Shown here: in pieces, positions 62,715-64,000 of the stretch
How positions within the stretch are numbered: the stretch's first letter is position 1
Layout: each line of letters starts with the position of its first letter
Origin: Fimbriimonadaceae bacterium
GTDB taxonomy: Bacteria; Armatimonadota; Fimbriimonadia; Fimbriimonadales; Fimbriimonadaceae
DNA: 64,000 bases
Assembly (NCBI GenBank): GCA_019187105.1
Contig: JABAQM010000001.1
Coordinates: 682,001 to 746,000, forward strand
Direction of reading: 5' to 3'
Made by a program: the position numbers and the translations under genes
Notes under the pieces: model-generated
Told to the model about the DNA's origin: nothing
The model's database searches: none
What the model saw: only the letters and a program-made list of their open reading frames with translations

Positions 62715-64000
62715 ATGCAGCCAGCCACGGATCGGCAGGCCGCACGGAACACGCCTAGGACGGAGCAGATCGCGAATGGACAGTCGCGTCGCCGTCTGGC
62801 CGAGCCCGTGCATGACCGACGTCACGATGTCGCGGGAATCCTCCTGCTTGCCCTTGCAGGCATTCTCCTGATCGCCCTCGCCCTTGGCAATGCGGGAGCT
62901 GTTGGGCAGTTCCTTCACGACTCCATCAGATTGTTCTTTGGCAGAGGCGCCTGGCTGACGCCCATTGTGCTGGGCTTTATTGGCATTTCCCTGATCGCTG
63001 GCCGATCGCGGTGGGAATGGGGGCGCATGAGTTGGGGGCTCAGCATTCTGTTTGTCACTGTGGTCGGCGCCATGGCGGGATCCGTTAGAGGAGACTTCTT
63101 CGATCCGTCGATCGTTGCCGGCTCGGGCGGCTACGTTGGAGCCGTGATCGGTTGGCTCCTCGACATGCTCCTCGGGGTCGCCAAACCCGTTGGTTTCGGA
63201 GCCCTTGGCATGGTGGGGCTGATCCTCTGCCTTGACGCACCGATTCGATCGGTACTATCGACGCTTGCGGCCCGGGCTCGACAGGTGAAGCCTCCCGTGG
63301 CCAAACTTGGCCAACAGCGAGAGCGGCCAATACCAACCCCGATGGCAGCAGTTCGTATGCCGGAGCCGGAGGCTATTGCTGGCGAGCCTATCCGGAAGAA
63401 GCCTGAGCCCCGGATCAGCGACACGATAAGCACGAGCGCCACGACGCTCGAAGCGATACCAAAGGAAGGCTATACTCTTCCCCCGCTCAACTTGCTGGTG
63501 GACCCTCCCGCACGGCCGAAGCGTTCGCCCGAGGAAATGCGCCAGAACATCGAGATACTGGAAGGAACCCTTGAGCAATTCAACATCGACGCCAACGTCG
63601 TCGAGATCGCCACCGGTCCAACCATAACCCGCTACGAGATCCAGCTTGGCCCCGGAATTCGTGTCGCCCGAATAACCGCTCTGGCCGACAATATCGCGAT
63701 GAACCTGGCTGCCTCCCACGTCCGGGTCGAAGCACCCATTCCCGGCAAGGCCGCGATCGGCGTGGAAGTGCCGAACGTCCACCGATCGGTGGTATCGCTG
63801 CGCGAGCTGTTTGATGCCGACGAAGTCCGCACCAACCCTTCCCGCCTCGTGGTCGCCCTGGGACAGGATGTAAGCGGCAACAATCGCTATGCTGACTTAG
63901 CCAAAATGCCTCATCTCTTGATCGGCGGGGCAACCAACAGCGGCAAATCGATAGGGCTGGCGACCATTATCACTTCCCTACTCCTGCGAAACACGCCCAA
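62715..64000 (+). CDS. ftsK: DNA translocase FtsK/SpoIIIE, N-terminal part
   Basis: The first 428 residues are visible; the gene runs off the right edge. Four TM helices lie at about 40-175 (VAGILLLALAGILLIALAL; PIVLGFIGISLIAG; GLSILFVTVVGAMAG; GFGALGMVGLILCL). A short linker of about 80 residues follows (long in E. coli FtsK). Then comes the alpha domain (LEQFNIDANVVEIATGPTITRYEIQLGPGIRVARI) and the start of the RecA-like motor, with LIGGATNSGKS (Walker A about 404-412). It pumps chromosomal DNA through the closing septum. Confidence 0.94.
   Translation, partial: MQPATDRQAARNTPRTEQIANGQSRRRLAEPVHDRRHDVAGILLLALAGILLIALALGNAGAVGQFLHDSIRLFFGRGAWLTPIVLGFIGISLIAGRSRWEWGRMSWGLSILFVTVVGAMAGSVRGDFFDPSIVAGSGGYVGAVIGWLLDMLLGVAKPVGFGALGMVGLILCLDAPIRSVLSTLAARARQVKPPVAKLGQQRERPIPTPMAAVRMPEPEAIAGEPIRKKPEPRISDTISTSATTLEAIPKEGYTLPPLNLLVDPPARPKRSPEEMRQNIEILEGTLEQFNIDANVVEIATGPTITRYEIQLGPGIRVARITALADNIAMNLAASHVRVEAPIPGKAAIGVEVPNVHRSVVSLRELFDADEVRTNPSRLVVALGQDVSGNNRYADLAKMPHLLIGGATNSGKSIGLATIITSLLLRNTP

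Overview
The window reads as a piece of chromosome from a free-living, diderm, heterotrophic bacterium. My best guess is the Armatimonadota (Fimbriimonas-like), but that is inference from gene content, not a phylogeny. An outer membrane is suggested by a MlaD/MCE protein with a beta-rich C-terminal domain, a large predicted outer-membrane protein and PEP-CTERM proteins. The division cluster carries the small basic protein and DUF881 genes between ftsQ and ftsA, an arrangement familiar from Firmicutes, Actinobacteria and Deinococcota. Coding density is high and convergent genes often overlap at their stop codons. There is no prophage, CRISPR array or integrative element. The only mobile-type locus is a REP-associated transposase.

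Layout. 1-6.6 kb: end of a PEP-CTERM protein, a cyclic-nucleotide-binding protein, a two-TM protein, and two large secreted beta-propeller proteins (sialidase/VPS10-like and WD40). 6.6-13.9 kb: an acyl-CoA carboxylase beta chain, a giant adenylate cyclase/STAND ATPase/TPR protein divergent from an HD phosphohydrolase, then mlaD-rplI. 14-20 kb: clpC with a strong terminator, a GH2 beta-mannosidase and galE. 20-25.5 kb: tRNA-Leu(UAG), a DinB protein, a Tat-kelch/Hcp-like pair, a seven-haem cytochrome c facing a tandem truncated-haemoglobin protein, an acetyl-xylan-esterase-like hydrolase and a NIL-domain protein. 25.5-30.7 kb: leuA (short form), tnaA and a membrane adenylate cyclase in one tight operon, then rph and a small membrane protein. 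30.8-31.7 kb: REP-like repeats around a frameshifted RAYT. 31.7-38.3 kb: division and cell-wall operon murC-ddl fusion, ftsQ, DUF881, sbp, ftsA, ftsZ (minus strand). 38.7-47.8 kb: a 1171-residue repeat-containing predicted outer-membrane protein, a DUF4380-like protein, a 1015-residue secreted protein and an M28 peptidase. 48-54.4 kb: GAF-GAF histidine kinase, a secreted protein, tsaB, murB, a second PEP-CTERM protein and a second DinB protein. 54.6-64 kb: glycosyltransferase, ABC exporter, a SecD-head-like protein, three paralogous lipoproteins, rodA and the start of ftsK.

How it fits together. Envelope growth and division dominate (murC-ddl, murB, ftsQAZ, rodA, ftsK, mlaD). A cyclic-nucleotide theme recurs: two class III cyclases, a cNMP-binding protein and an HD hydrolase. 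Across the window about a dozen genes at the head of a transcription unit have a TAnnnT -10-like hexamer ending 6-8 nt before the start codon and no Shine-Dalgarno sequence, so leaderless mRNAs are probably common here. Other genes (the kelch and Hcp genes, M28 peptidase, first lipoprotein) have clear Shine-Dalgarno sites.
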